Shown piece after piece: positions 1 to 5,862 of a stretch of DNA of 6,709 bases (position 1 is its first letter; every line of letters begins with the position of its first letter). Source of the stretch: Treponema sp. Lineage in GTDB: Bacteria > Spirochaetota > Spirochaetia > Treponematales > Rectinemataceae. The notes beneath the pieces are model-generated. The model worked only from the letters and a program-made list of their open reading frames with translations. It made no database searches and had not been told where the DNA came from. Location of the stretch: the NCBI GenBank assembly GCA_012516755.1, contig JAAYWE010000119.1, positions 1 through 6,709 of the forward strand. Reading direction: 5' to 3'. A program made the translations under genes and the position numbers.

Positions 1-1
1 C

Positions 2-676
2 AGGATCTTCATTCGCGACGGCTTTCACGTTGCCGGCAGCTTTCATCCTGAATTTTAAATCCTTTATAGAAGAGCTTGCAGAATATAGTTCATCAGTCGG
101 ATTGACTTCTATATTTAACGATGCGTCTGCAGAAATCTCTTTCAGATTGCTCAAATCCCCAGCAATCGCAGCATCGTCAGTTGTTTCAGCATCCGCTTTT
201 AGAGTAGCTTCTCCCTTGGTAAAGATCAGGTAGTTACCTATCTCCTCTCCATTAACATTGATCGTCTCATTCAGTTGCTTTTCTGTGGGGAATGCTTCTA
301 GATGCTCTTGAATTACAGCAATCTGGGTTTCTAGACTTTCACCAAGATCCTTGGCAGCAGAAAGAGCTCTTTTTGCAATGCTTTTAACTCCCTCATCTGT
401 ATTATCTTCTTCTTCATCACCTTCTTCTGAGCCGTTGCTAAGTGATCCAAAGAATTCATCAAGATCTGCTACAAATGGATCGTTTTCCATATTTTCTGCA
501 CTAGCAAAGACATCGATGATTCCCTACTCATCTTCGGGTACATTTGTTGCGCCACTAGCCTTTAGGTTGCTCGCTTGGTATTCTTCAACTTCCTGCACAT
601 CATTTGATGGGGCATTTGGGCATCCTACAAGGAAAACAGCCAGCATTATTGCAAACACTAACAGAATTTTTCTCAT
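2..676 (-). pseudogene. Secreted lipoprotein gene interrupted by an in-frame TAG (3' end outside window)
   Basis: Seen: ATG at 674-676 is preceded by AGGAGG (682-687, 5-nt spacing). The first residues form a lipoprotein signal: positive N-terminus (MRK), a hydrophobic core and a lipobox L-V-G-C with Cys19 as the lipidation site. The sequence after Cys19 is polar and acidic. Codon 51 is TAG (524-526). The same frame is then open for 174 codons to the window edge, including an acidic run around residues 81-95 and a later part rich in Ala, Thr, Asp and Lys. Inference: one exported, membrane-anchored lipoprotein of at least 225 codons, broken by a single nonsense codon; the part after the stop has no export signal of its own. 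I do not recognise the family and assign no function. Alternatives are a sequencing error, stop-codon readthrough, or a genuine 50-residue lipopeptide next to a second ORF starting at Met63 (490). Confidence 0.7.
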
Positions 677-696
677 CTTTCCCTCCTTTAATCATA

Positions 697-725
697 ATTG
701 GTAATTCGAAAACCGAAATACCAAT
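697..725 (-). repeat. Inverted repeat at the start of the lipoprotein leader (operator or 5' hairpin)
   Basis: Plus-strand ATTGGTAATTCG (697-708) and CGAAATACCAAT (714-725) are complementary at 11 of 12 positions, with a 5-nt loop. The repeat lies just downstream of the TATAAT box at 730-735, so it begins at about the predicted transcription start and ends about 10 nt before the Shine-Dalgarno site. That position suits a repressor operator or a 5'-terminal mRNA stem-loop. There is no U-tract, so it is not a typical terminator. Confidence 0.55.
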
Positions 726-729
726 AATA

Positions 730-757
730 ATTATAGTACGAAAAAACGGAAAAACAA
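730..757 (-). promoter_or_regulatory. Predicted sigma70-type promoter of the lipoprotein gene
   Basis: On the minus strand a perfect TATAAT (730-735) is preceded, after 16 nt, by TTGTTT (752-757), which matches the -35 consensus only in TTG. The surrounding DNA is strongly AT-rich. The site gives the lipoprotein gene its own promoter, separate from the kinase gene upstream on the same strand. The -10 element is convincing; the -35 is weak. Confidence 0.5.
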
Positions 758-769
758 GAACGATTTTGT

Positions 770-784
770 AATCTAGCTTAGATT
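770..784. repeat. Short perfect inverted repeat between kinase and lipoprotein genes
   Basis: AATCTA (770-775) and TAGATT (779-784) are perfectly complementary around a 3-nt centre. The repeat lies 12 bp upstream of the putative -35 box of the lipoprotein promoter and 22 bp beyond the kinase stop codon. It could be a regulator-binding half-site pair. It is too AT-rich and lacks the T-tract needed for a convincing intrinsic terminator of the kinase transcript. Confidence 0.3.
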
Positions 785-806
785 GAAAAACAAGGCTTAT
801 GTTGCT

Positions 807-2354
807 TTAACTTTCCTGCGCCGGCAGCTGCCTGAGTAGGCCGAGCTCCTCGTTGAAGCGTTTTTCCAGGTAGTATAGCTCAGGGTCAGAGAGCCCTAGG
901 CCAAAATTGATAGTGCCGCCTTTTATCTTGATTGTGAGTTCTTTGACGTATTGCCTATTGATTCGCACAGAGCTTTTGCGCACCTTAGCTTCTCTAATAT
1001 CAGAGAGTAGGCATTGTTGCGCTGAATTCGATAGAAACCCTGAGCTTTTTCGAAGGAACCCATCCGATGTCAAAAAGAGCTCAGTCTCGGTCATCGAGGG
1101 TCCTATTAGGGCTTTGATCATTGAAAAACCAGCAATCCAAAACGGAATACTAAAGAGAGGAAAGAAGAATGGCGCATGCATGCGCAAGGTCATCGTGGTC
1201 CAGAAAAAAACAAAACCCATCCATGCGATAGGAAAGATAGTGCCCCCTCGCATGCTGCTATTGCTTCTTTTTGGCATTTTTATATAGAGCCCAGGTGCAA
1301 GATCCTGAATTATAAGCTGGCTATTCGAAGGTAATTCCGAAGGGTAGACTCTCTGTTCGGTCCTCTCTTCCAGATTGTGCAGGATCTCTCCTAAAAAGGA
1401 ATCCCGAGGAAAGGCTCCGCTCCAAGAAGGTCCAGCTCCATTTTGGTTGTTTTCGGCCGAGGTTGCTTCAGTCTTTGCATCTATGCTTGTCCTGGTCTCC
1501 GAGGGGAGGACAATCTTTTCTCTCAAAACTGCTGCCGCCTTGATTGCAGAAAGAGTTCGACGGTCTGGATCCGGGTCGAGCCAGTTATCCAACACAAAAG
1601 AGAGTCTCGGCGACATATACAGAAGTCCCGATAGATCTATTTTGAGATTCCGCATTGGCAATTCTGAAGGATTTCGCCCTGTGAGCATGAAAACAGTTGT
1701 TGCGGCGGCACCATAGAGGTCGGAACGATGGGTGGCTCGACCCGATACCTGCTCCATTGGTATATAGCCGGCGGTGCCTACCAGAGTGGCACCAGGATAA
1801 AGGGCTGTGCGAATGGCATCCTGAACCCCGGAAAAGTCGACGAGTACTATGTGTCCATCCGGCCTAATTATTAGATTTCGAGGATTGATGTCTCTATGCA
1901 CAATTGGAGGACGCAGGCTGCCCAGATAAGCCAGTATATCCGCAAGCTCCGCAAGCAACTCTTCGATTTGCTTTTCAGTGAATTTCTTGCCCGAGGCTAT
2001 ATAGGCTTCGACCGTATCTCCTTCTATGTATTCCATAACAAGCACGAAAAGGAATTTCTCTTCTGTGGTCGTTTCGAAACTCTCTATGTATTTTGGGATT
2101 CTCGGATGATTTAGGGTGCGGAGAATGTCGGCTTCGCGTCTAAATTGATCCAGGGGCTTCCAGGAACTGGTCTCGGCGATATCGAAAATTTTGAGCACAT
2201 AAGCTTGGGCAGAAAGGGCAGCGGAAGCGGAATTGTCCTCGTCGAGCCCATTTTCTTCGGACTGTGCCGGCTTGGCAAGCCAAGTAGATGCCGTTACACC
2301 TTTGCCGAGCCTTTGCTCGAGCAAATATGTGCCTACAGTATCTCCAGATTTCAC
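807..2354 (-). CDS. Membrane-anchored Hanks-type serine/threonine protein kinase
   Basis: Role: phosphorylation of protein Ser/Thr residues from ATP; the substrate is unknown. Seen (515 aa): kinase domain at about 8-275. The glycine loop is G17-K-G19 with Ala at the third Gly position. Other landmarks are ATP-binding Lys55 in AYVLK, helix-C Glu74, catalytic loop HRDINPRN (153-160, Asp155, Asn160), metal Asp173 in DFS, activation segment GTAGYIPMEQ (193-202) and Asp212. An acidic, low-complexity insert of about 20 residues (about 30-50) separates the glycine loop from Lys55. A Ser/Glu/Asn-rich linker (about 282-310) leads to two hydrophobic segments (about 371-390 and 396-417), then about 95 cytoplasmic residues without a recognised fold. 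The hairpin topology would put both ends in the cytoplasm, so it is not a typical one-pass receptor kinase. The GTG start (2352-2354) has AAGGA just upstream and an in-frame TAA three codons before it, which fixes the start. Oddities are Asn157 replacing the usual Lys of HRDxKPxN, and DFS for DFG. Core catalytic residues remain, so activity is likely. Confidence 0.9.
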   Translation of the reverse strand: MKSGDTVGTYLLEQRLGKGVTASTWLAKPAQSEENGLDEDNSASAALSAQAYVLKIFDIAETSSWKPLDQFRREADILRTLNHPRIPKYIESFETTTEEKFLFVLVMEYIEGDTVEAYIASGKKFTEKQIEELLAELADILAYLGSLRPPIVHRDINPRNLIIRPDGHIVLVDFSGVQDAIRTALYPGATLVGTAGYIPMEQVSGRATHRSDLYGAAATTVFMLTGRNPSELPMRNLKIDLSGLLYMSPRLSFVLDNWLDPDPDRRTLSAIKAAAVLREKIVLPSETRTSIDAKTEATSAENNQNGAGPSWSGAFPRDSFLGEILHNLEERTEQRVYPSELPSNSQLIIQDLAPGLYIKMPKRSNSSMRGGTIFPIAWMGFVFFWTTMTLRMHAPFFFPLFSIPFWIAGFSMIKALIGPSMTETELFLTSDGFLRKSSGFLSNSAQQCLLSDIREAKVRKSSVRINRQYVKELTIKIKGGTINFGLGLSDPELYYLEKRFNEELGLLRQLPAQES

Positions 2355-2366
2355 TCTTTTTCCTTA

Positions 2367-2615
2367 TAGCCTTTCAAATCGATAGGCAAAATAACTTGCT
2401 TCTTGAGGTAATAAATGCTCACGTAATTCCGAGTATTCGGCATTGCCTTGTTCTCCATAAGAAAGATAATTCAAATACAGACTTTCGTCATCTATCCTAG
2501 GGTCGGATTTAGCCCAAAAAGGACTTGAGTTTTTTCGGTTTAGGCTGTATGATATATTCGTTACTGATTTATCGATAATTCTATATTTAGATTTCCTAAT
2601 ATTATTTAAGAGGAG
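2367..2615 (-). pseudogene. Possible 3' remnant of a gene upstream of the kinase (open frame, no ATG/GTG start)
   Basis: Seen: on the minus strand 83 codons are open between a TAG (2616-2618) and a TAA (2364-2366), the latter only three codons before the kinase GTG. The last 50 or so residues have normal protein composition, with segments such as FWAKSDPRIDDESLYLNYL and REHLLPQEASYFAYRFERL. There is no ATG or GTG in the frame; the only common alternative start is TTG at 2472-2474, which has no good SD and would give 36 aa. Its upstream half overlaps the hydrogenase promoter and is rich in Asn, Lys and Ser, so it is less coding-like. Inference: the tail of a decayed or truncated gene once upstream of the kinase, or a chance open frame. 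No family is recognised. Confidence 0.3.
2525..2553 (+). promoter_or_regulatory. Predicted sigma70-type promoter of the hydrogenase operon
   Basis: TTGAGT (2525-2530) and TATGAT (2548-2553) are separated by exactly 17 nt, matching the consensus at 4/6 and 5/6 positions. Transcription would start near 2560 and give a leader of about 63 nt before the hydC ATG. The leader is AT-rich, with no strong hairpin or riboswitch-like structure that I can see. It is the only good plus-strand promoter candidate in the divergent spacer. Confidence 0.6.
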
Positions 2616-2622
2616 CTACAGG

Positions 2623-3099
2623 ATGGTCGCAGGAGACATCGAGTTTTCGGATGAGTTGCAGACATACATCGATGAATGGAGCAAGAAGGAAGGCGGACTA
2701 GTAATGATGCTGCATCGCATCCAGAATGAATATGGTTTTGTTTCGCGGGCTGCAGCAGAAAAGCTATCGTTAATCTCTGGTATCCCACTTGCACGGATTT
2801 ATGGCGTTATTACGTTTTACCATTTCTTCAAAACAGAAAAGCCTGGTAAGCACCGCATCGCGGTGTGTATGGGAACGGCCTGTTACCTCAAGGGCGGTCA
2901 GGACCTGCTCGAAGAAACCCGTTCTATCTTGTCGGTTGAGCCGGGCGAAGTGACGGACGATGGCATTTTTAGCGTAGATGAAGTGCGCTGCCTTGGTTGC
3001 TGCGGGCTTTCTCCAGTGATCATGATAGATGATGAAGTATATGGCAAGCTAACCAAGGAACAGCTACCAAGCATTATTGCAAAATACCGAGAGCGCTGA
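2623..3099 (+). CDS. hydC: NuoE-like [2Fe-2S] subunit of NAD-dependent [FeFe]-hydrogenase
   Basis: Role: small electron-transfer subunit of a cytoplasmic NAD(H)-linked hydrogenase; in this family it binds one [2Fe-2S] cluster next to the flavin subunit. Seen (158 aa, normal for the family): an N-terminal helical bundle (about 8-70) with the characteristic segment IYGVITFYHFF (59-69), then a thioredoxin-like ferredoxin domain. All four cluster ligands are present: C82-x4-C87 (VCMGTAC) and C123-x3-C127 (RCLGCCG). The start is supported by AGGAG at 2611-2615, 7 nt before ATG. It is the first gene of the operon, with a promoter about 70 nt upstream, and the next gene begins 5 nt after its stop. 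On its own it could be a NuoE/HoxE/formate dehydrogenase gamma homologue, but the downstream HydA points to hydrogenase. Confidence 0.92.
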   Translation: MVAGDIEFSDELQTYIDEWSKKEGGLVMMLHRIQNEYGFVSRAAAEKLSLISGIPLARIYGVITFYHFFKTEKPGKHRIAVCMGTACYLKGGQDLLEETRSILSVEPGEVTDDGIFSVDEVRCLGCCGLSPVIMIDDEVYGKLTKEQLPSIIAKYRER

Positions 3100-3104
3100 G
3101 TGCG

Positions 3105-3641
3105 ATGCACTTTGCAATCGGAGATTTTGTGCTCGATCTTATACAAAATTCAGTAGAAGCAAGCTCAAGTCTTATCGAAGTAGAGATTGATGATGCAACT
3201 AATGGAGTCCACGTGCGCATTGCTGATAATGGTTGCGGGATGAGCCCTGACGAAATAAACAAAGCGTTCGATCCGTTAAAGAACAGTGCCGCAAAGCATC
3301 CTGGTAGAAAGGCTGGGTTCGGCCTTCCATTTATCAAGCAGGCGGTAGAACAGGCTGATGGTTCCTTTAGAATAAGATCGGAAAAAGGCAAAGGCACTGA
3401 GGTATGTTTCTCTTTTCCGAAATCCAGCATAGACAGCCCACCGCTTGGCAATGTACCTGAGCTTTTTTTGAATGCTCTAAATATGGTAGGTCCGCGAGAA
3501 TTGATACTAAGAAGGAGACGGAGCTCAGACGGGCTCTCGTATGAAGTCAAAAAAAGCGAGCTTGTCGAGGCGGTGGGCGATCTGACGTCAGCCTCCTCCC
3601 TGTTGCTCGTAAAGCAATATCTTGCATCTCAGGAGGAATAG
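3105..3641 (+). CDS. GHKL-type ATPase domain protein of the hydrogenase operon
   Basis: Seen (178 aa): a compact histidine-kinase-like ATPase fold. The N-box is DLIQNSVEA (11-19, Asn15 as Mg ligand), the G1 box DNGCGM (41-46), and the G2 box GRKAGFGLPF (67-76), followed by GKGTEVCFSFP (95-105). The C-terminal 70 residues contain no transmembrane segment and no known output domain, but end in a conserved-looking hydrophobic/charged tail. There is no dimerisation/phosphoacceptor His domain, so it is not a complete sensor kinase; anti-sigma-factor-like kinase or ATP-dependent chaperone roles are possible. Known: ATP-binding proteins of this kind are often encoded within bifurcating hydrogenase clusters, and their role is unclear. 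ATG lies 5 nt after the hydC stop with little SD, suggesting translational coupling. Inference: accessory or regulatory protein of the complex. Confidence 0.85.
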   Translation: MHFAIGDFVLDLIQNSVEASSSLIEVEIDDATNGVHVRIADNGCGMSPDEINKAFDPLKNSAAKHPGRKAGFGLPFIKQAVEQADGSFRIRSEKGKGTEVCFSFPKSSIDSPPLGNVPELFLNALNMVGPRELILRRRRSSDGLSYEVKKSELVEAVGDLTSASSLLLVKQYLASQEE

Positions 3642-3646
3642 AGAAT

Positions 3647-4042
3647 ATGGCGAAAATGACCCTCGATCAGCTTCGTGCTCTGCGGGCACAGAAGCAAGAG
3701 GAGCTCGAAACACGAAATGTGGAAGGCAAGGATATCCAGTTAATTGTTGGAATGGGAACCTGTGGTATCGCAGCCGGCGCAAAGCAGACTTTCGATGCGA
3801 TCGTTGCAGCCCTCGAAAAACACAAGCTGGCGAATAAGGTAGTGGTTAGGCAGACTGGATGCATGGGCTTATGCTATGTAGAACCCACGGTCGAAGTGAT
3901 TATGCCCGATATGCCCCCTGTAATATATGGCAAGATGACGAGCGATGTGGCGGAAGAACTCGTGGTTAAGCACCTGATCGAACACAGTCTGCTCGATAAT
4001 CATATATTCGACAAGCCAGCCATCGACATTGCAAAGCACTGA
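3647..4042 (+). CDS. hydD: Thioredoxin-like ferredoxin-family protein (HydD-type) of the hydrogenase operon
   Basis: Role: by position and family, an accessory or fourth subunit of NAD-dependent [FeFe]-hydrogenase; its electron-transfer role is unproven. Seen (131 aa): a short N-terminal helix (about 4-22), then a thioredoxin-like fold with VGMGTCGIAAGA (34-45) and QTGCMGLCYVEP (69-80). Only three cysteines are present: C39, C72 and C76. Aligned with HydC and the HydB N-terminus, the C-x4-C pair is replaced by Gly35 and Gly40, with one Cys at the neighbouring position. A standard four-Cys [2Fe-2S] site is therefore absent, although C72-x3-C76 is kept. AGGAGG (3631-3636) lies 10 nt before ATG and partly inside the end of the preceding gene, whose stop is 5 nt upstream. 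The symbol follows usage in some tetrameric hydrogenases. Confidence 0.82.
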   Translation: MAKMTLDQLRALRAQKQEELETRNVEGKDIQLIVGMGTCGIAAGAKQTFDAIVAALEKHKLANKVVVRQTGCMGLCYVEPTVEVIMPDMPPVIYGKMTSDVAEELVVKHLIEHSLLDNHIFDKPAIDIAKH

Positions 4043-4056
4043 GACGGGAGGATGGT

Positions 4057-5844
4057 ATGGCATACAAGAACTTCATTTTAGTCTGTGGTGGAACGGGTTG
4101 TGAATCTTCTCGGAGCGACGAGATATACCGAAATCTCATCAAGGAAGCCGAGTCTCTGGGTGTGAGCCGTGATGTGCAGGTTGTCAAAACAGGATGCTTT
4201 GGATTCTGTGAGAAAGGCCCAATCGTAAAAGTGCTACCCAGCGAATCATTCTATGTTCAAGTCAAACCGGAAGATGCTCATGACATAATTGCAGAGCAGG
4301 TTATAAAAGGCCGTGAAGTCACTCGTCTTCTCTATCGAAAGGACAAGAAGACCGAAACAACCAAACTAGAAGAGATCGAATTCTACCAGAAGCAATTTAG
4401 AATAGTCCTTAGAAACTGCGGGGTCATAAATCCAGAAAATATCGATGAGTATATTGCCCGAGATGGTTATAAGGCACTCGAGAGAGTCCTTTTTGAAATG
4501 ACGCCAGAAGAGGTAATTGCTGAGCTTAAAGCATCTGGGCTTCGCGGAAGAGGTGGAGCAGGGTTCCCAACGGGTATGAAATGGGAAGCTGCTCGCAAGG
4601 CTCCCGGTGATATCAAATATATCGTCTGCAATGCGGACGAAGGAGATCCCGGCGCCTATATGGATCGTTCCACGATCGAAGGCGATCCTCACTCTATTCT
4701 CGAGGCTATGGTGATTGCGGGGAAAACAGTAGAAGCGAACTTCGGATACATCTACATTCGAGCAGAATACCCGCTTGCCATTGAGCGACTTAAAATTGCT
4801 ATAGCCCAGGCAAAGGAATATGGGCTTCTGGGAAAGGATATTTTGGGCTCCGGATTCGATTTCGATATAGAAATCCGTCTGGGTGCAGGTGCTTTTGTCT
4901 GTGGTGAGGAGACTGCGCTTCTTCAGTCCATCGAAGGAAAACGCGGAATGCCCAGGCCAAAGCCCCCGTTCCCTGCTATGAAAGGACTTTGGGGCAAGCC
5001 CACGGTTATCAACAATGTCGAAACCCTGGCTAATGTGCCGGTGGTTCTCACGCGCGGTGCTAATTGGTTCTCTTCCATAGGAACCGACAAGTCCAAAGGC
5101 ACAAAGGTATTTGCTCTAACGGGCAAGATAAACAACTCTGGACTCATTGAAGTACCTATGGGAACAACCTTGCGTGAGATAATCTTCGACATAGGCGGAG
5201 GCATTAGAAACGGCAAGAAGTTCAAGGGCGTTCAAACAGGAGGACCCTCTGGCGGTATCATTGTGGAAAAAGACCTCGATAAGCCAATTTCCTACGAAAC
5301 CCTGACCGCTCTTGGTTCGATGATGGGCTCAGGCGGTATGATTGTCATGGATGAAGACGACTGCGTTGTCGATGTATCCAAATTCTATATGACATTTTGC
5401 GTCGACGAATCCTGCGGAAAATGCGCTCCCTGTCGTATAGGGACAAAGCAGATGCAGATGCTGTTGGACAAAATAACCAGGGGGCAAGGCGAAGAGGCCG
5501 ACCTAGCCAAGCTCGAACAGATAGGTAAAGCCATGACAAAGGCATCACTATGCTTGCTGGGAGGTTCGGCAGCTAATCCGACACTATCGACCATAAGACA
5601 TTTCCGCGATGAATATCTTGAACATATCCACGATAAAAAATGCCGCGCAGGCAAATGCAAAGACCTTGTGGTCTACGAAATCAACCCCGAAAAGTGCATT
5701 GGCTGCGGTCTCTGCGCGCGCCGCTGTCCGGTTACATGCATCTCCGGTGAGAAAAAGAAAGCCCATGTTATCGATAGCTCGAAGTGCATCAAGTGTGGCG
5801 AGTGTTTCACCGTCTGCAAATTCGGTGCGGTCATCAAGCGCTAA
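4057..5844 (+). CDS. hydB: NuoF-like flavin/NADH-binding subunit of [FeFe]-hydrogenase
   Basis: Role: diaphorase subunit; it exchanges electrons with NAD(H) through FMN and passes them along Fe-S clusters to HydA. Seen (595 aa, typical length): (1) N-terminal thioredoxin-like [2Fe-2S] domain, ligands C10, C15, C47, C51. (2) NuoF core with the NADH/FMN loop GRGGAGFPTGMKW (164-176), NADEGDPGAYMDR (192-204) and GAGAFVCGEETALL (276-289). (3) SLBB-like part at about 325-410. (4) [4Fe-4S] site ESCGKCAPCRIG (451-462; C453, C456, C459) plus C499. (5) C-terminal two-[4Fe-4S] ferredoxin domain, C547/C550/C553/C557 and C577/C580/C583/C587. A further pair, C529 and C534, precedes the ferredoxin domain. 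All expected ligands are present, so it looks intact. SD GGGAGGA (4046-4052) precedes ATG; the gap from hydD is 14 nt. Domains 1 and 5 distinguish it from plain complex I NuoF. Confidence 0.95.
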   Translation: MAYKNFILVCGGTGCESSRSDEIYRNLIKEAESLGVSRDVQVVKTGCFGFCEKGPIVKVLPSESFYVQVKPEDAHDIIAEQVIKGREVTRLLYRKDKKTETTKLEEIEFYQKQFRIVLRNCGVINPENIDEYIARDGYKALERVLFEMTPEEVIAELKASGLRGRGGAGFPTGMKWEAARKAPGDIKYIVCNADEGDPGAYMDRSTIEGDPHSILEAMVIAGKTVEANFGYIYIRAEYPLAIERLKIAIAQAKEYGLLGKDILGSGFDFDIEIRLGAGAFVCGEETALLQSIEGKRGMPRPKPPFPAMKGLWGKPTVINNVETLANVPVVLTRGANWFSSIGTDKSKGTKVFALTGKINNSGLIEVPMGTTLREIIFDIGGGIRNGKKFKGVQTGGPSGGIIVEKDLDKPISYETLTALGSMMGSGGMIVMDEDDCVVDVSKFYMTFCVDESCGKCAPCRIGTKQMQMLLDKITRGQGEEADLAKLEQIGKAMTKASLCLLGGSAANPTLSTIRHFRDEYLEHIHDKKCRAGKCKDLVVYEINPEKCIGCGLCARRCPVTCISGEKKKAHVIDSSKCIKCGECFTVCKFGAVIKR

Positions 5845-5862
5845 AAACAGGGAGAGAAGACT

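Larger units (their letters stand above)
2355..2622. other. Divergent intergenic spacer between kinase and hydrogenase operon
   Basis: This 268-nt spacer separates the minus-strand kinase from plus-strand hydC. It holds the hydrogenase promoter, the hydC Shine-Dalgarno site (2611-2615), the weak kinase ribosome-binding site (AAGGA, read on the minus strand at about 2361-2365) and the start-less minus-strand open frame described separately. I found no convincing minus-strand -35/-10 pair for the kinase and no long palindrome of the Rex (NAD(H)-sensing repressor) type. Confidence 0.6.

Noticed and set aside
524..526. Recoding of TAG as pyrrolysine or another amino acid
   Set aside because: No evidence for amber recoding: the other intact genes here end with TAA, TGA or TAG as real stops (TAG ends the ATPase gene). 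A point mutation or sequencing error is simpler.
351..704. 117-codon plus-strand ORF with Ser-rich translation
   Set aside because: It is antisense to the lipoprotein frame. The Ser runs are the reverse reading of acidic Glu/Asp codons, and it has no good SD.
740..806. Rho-independent terminator after the kinase gene
   Set aside because: The only hairpin (770-784) is AT-rich with 6-bp arms and no following T-tract on the minus strand.
907..1287. 126-codon plus-strand ORF opposite the kinase membrane region
   Set aside because: Its hydrophobic stretches mirror the kinase membrane segments on the other strand; it has no SD and no independent support.
2351..2458. 35-residue minus-strand ORF (MENKAMPNTRN...) whose TGA overlaps the kinase GTG start by 4 nt
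   Set aside because: The GTGA overlap looks like translational coupling, but there is no Shine-Dalgarno before its ATG and its composition is less protein-like than that of the overlapping alternative frame.
3074..3550. 158-codon minus-strand ORF opposite the GHKL ATPase
   Set aside because: The plus-strand gene has clear N, G1 and G2 boxes; the antisense translation shows no recognisable motif and no supporting context.
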